This document shows, in pieces, positions 63,060-64,000 of a DNA stretch of 64,000 bases. The stretch is from Branchinecta lynchi (Eukaryota; Arthropoda; Branchiopoda; Anostraca; Branchinectidae), in contig JAKZAP010000012.1 of the NCBI GenBank assembly GCA_023053575.1, positions 3,038,230 through 3,102,229 of the forward strand, written 5' to 3'. Each line of letters starts with the position of its first letter. Position 1 is the stretch's first letter. Under the pieces are notes generated by a model. That model was not told where the DNA came from and ran no database searches. It saw only the letters and a program-made list of their open reading frames with translations. A program made the translations under genes and the position numbers.

Positions 63060-64000
63060 AGAAAATACTTTCCTCGGCCGAAGCCCGGCGAAAGTTCACA
63101 GAAGAAATCAAATTTTGTATGTTTTGCCAGGCGCCGTTCGACTCGTCGGAACATCGGGTTATTTATATACGCAAGAAATGAAATCTTGCAAACGTTTGTC
63201 GGGCCAAACACTGAAGAAATCGAATTCTGCATGCTTTTGTCGTGCCTCAGTATTCTCGTCGGCATATCGGGTTCTTTTGTAGACATAAGGAATCCAGAAG
63301 AAATACATTTTGTATGTTTTTGTCGGGCATCGGTTGACTCGTCGGCAAATCAAGTTCATTTTATACGCACTGAAGAAATCGAATTCTGCATGCTTTTGTC
63401 GTGCCTCAGTATTCTCATCGGCACATTTTGGTTCTTTTTGTACATAAGGAATCCAGAAGAAATAAATTGTGTATGCTTTTGTCGGGAGTCGGTCTACTCG
63501 TCGGCAGATCGGGTTCTACTTATACGTAAGTACCTTTGTCGGGCGCACTCGGGAAGTTCAAGTCTCATCGGCACAAGGGGTTATCCTTACACGTTAGAAA
63601 TCAATTTCTGTACGGCCTAGTCAAGCATAACAAAGAAAAAATCAAATGTTCGATGGTTTTGTCGAGCGTCGGTTTTCTCGTCGGCACATCGGGTTCTTTT
63701 TACACGAAAAACAAAATTTGAATTCTTTAAATTTTTTATCGGGCGCATGCCGAAAGTTGAAATCTCGTCGGGCTTCTATTTACACGCAAGTTCTTTCAGT
63801 CTTCTCAGGCAAAACATAGAACGAATTCTGAATGCTTTTCTCGGGCGTCGGTATTCTTGTCGGCACATCGGGTCTTTTTACACGGAAGAAATCAAATTCT
63901 GCAAACCTTTTTCTGGCGCAAATTTTTCAGGAAAAATTACAAATTAAAAAAATTTCGCCGGCGTTGCTTAATTCAACTTGTTATGAGTAGGCTACAGTCG
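63060..64000 (+). repeat. Satellite of ~80 bp units running off the window
   Basis: The recurring order is GAAGAAATC.AATT.TG.ATG, TTTTGTCGGGC, TCGTCGGCACATCGGGTT and TTTTTATACG. Two consecutive pairs alternate (TCGTGCCTCAGTATTCTC versus TCGG..TCGGT.GACTCG), giving a ~160-bp higher-order period. The 198-codon ORF through it is a product of the repeat. Confidence 0.75.

Noticed and set aside
63024..63620. 198-codon ORF on the + strand
   Set aside because: It runs through the alternating 80-bp satellite. Its Cys-rich peptide simply repeats with the DNA unit.

Overview
This is eukaryotic, animal-type DNA: intron-split coding sequence, very long introns packed with transposable elements, AT-rich composition, and LINE-type retrotransposons with microsatellite 3' tails. 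The only host gene I can support is a Grb7/10/14-family signalling adaptor on the + strand. Three phase-0 exons (1139-1228, 24174-24356, 28150-28371) join in frame to encode the end of the region between the RA and PH domains and almost all of a PH domain. The first intron shown is about 22.9 kb and the second about 3.8 kb. The gene runs off both window edges: RA-domain exons should lie upstream, and BPS and SH2 exons downstream (not seen by 64 kb). The sequence points to an invertebrate metazoan; I cannot name the species.

The rest is a transposon landscape. Regions in order: 1-1.1 kb, repeat R-A, an old LINE 3' end and a perfectly palindromic element just upstream of the first exon. 2.6-4.4 kb, duplicated repeat R-C, a second element of that type and a hAT-like poly-G MITE. 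5.1-10.7 kb, a DNA element with ~530 bp inverted arms carrying a nearly full-length LINE. 13.4-22.8 kb, copies of a GGATCC-headed repeat, a LINE relic, further R-A copies and MITEs. 24.6-26.3 kb, a satellite-like block. 28.8-36.3 kb, a foldback element, a LINE nested inside a hammerhead-bearing element, an 8-bp-TSD MITE and a LINE with ORF1 and ORF2. 37-48 kb, small repeats, LINE 3' ends, a possible ORF1-like gene and more satellites. 48.9-58.9 kb, a giant nested inverted repeat. 59-62.7 kb, a higher-order tandem array of the GGATCC repeat. 63.1-64 kb, another satellite running off the edge.

The most unusual system is a family of short inverted-repeat elements (797-1105, 3907-4141, a relic near 26.5 kb, and 30109-31686). 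They are bounded by 10-12 bp target-site duplications, and their arms contain a sequence that folds as a minimal type-I hammerhead ribozyme: CTGACGA, a stem-loop, GAAA, a self-complementary ATAT stem III and a cleavable C, enclosed by a CAGC/GCTG stem I. Variable TSDs plus hammerheads recall the pLTRs of Penelope-like elements and metazoan retrozymes, but no Penelope RT or GIY-YIG gene is present here, so the elements would be non-autonomous. One inserted with its TSD ending 22 nt before a Grb exon. A diverged version, with a substitution in the ribozyme core, sits in both arms of the giant inverted repeat.

Confidence is highest for the three exons, the LINE ORFs, and the elements delimited by TSDs. 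Clade names for LINEs and superfamily names for MITEs are inferences from TSD length and termini.
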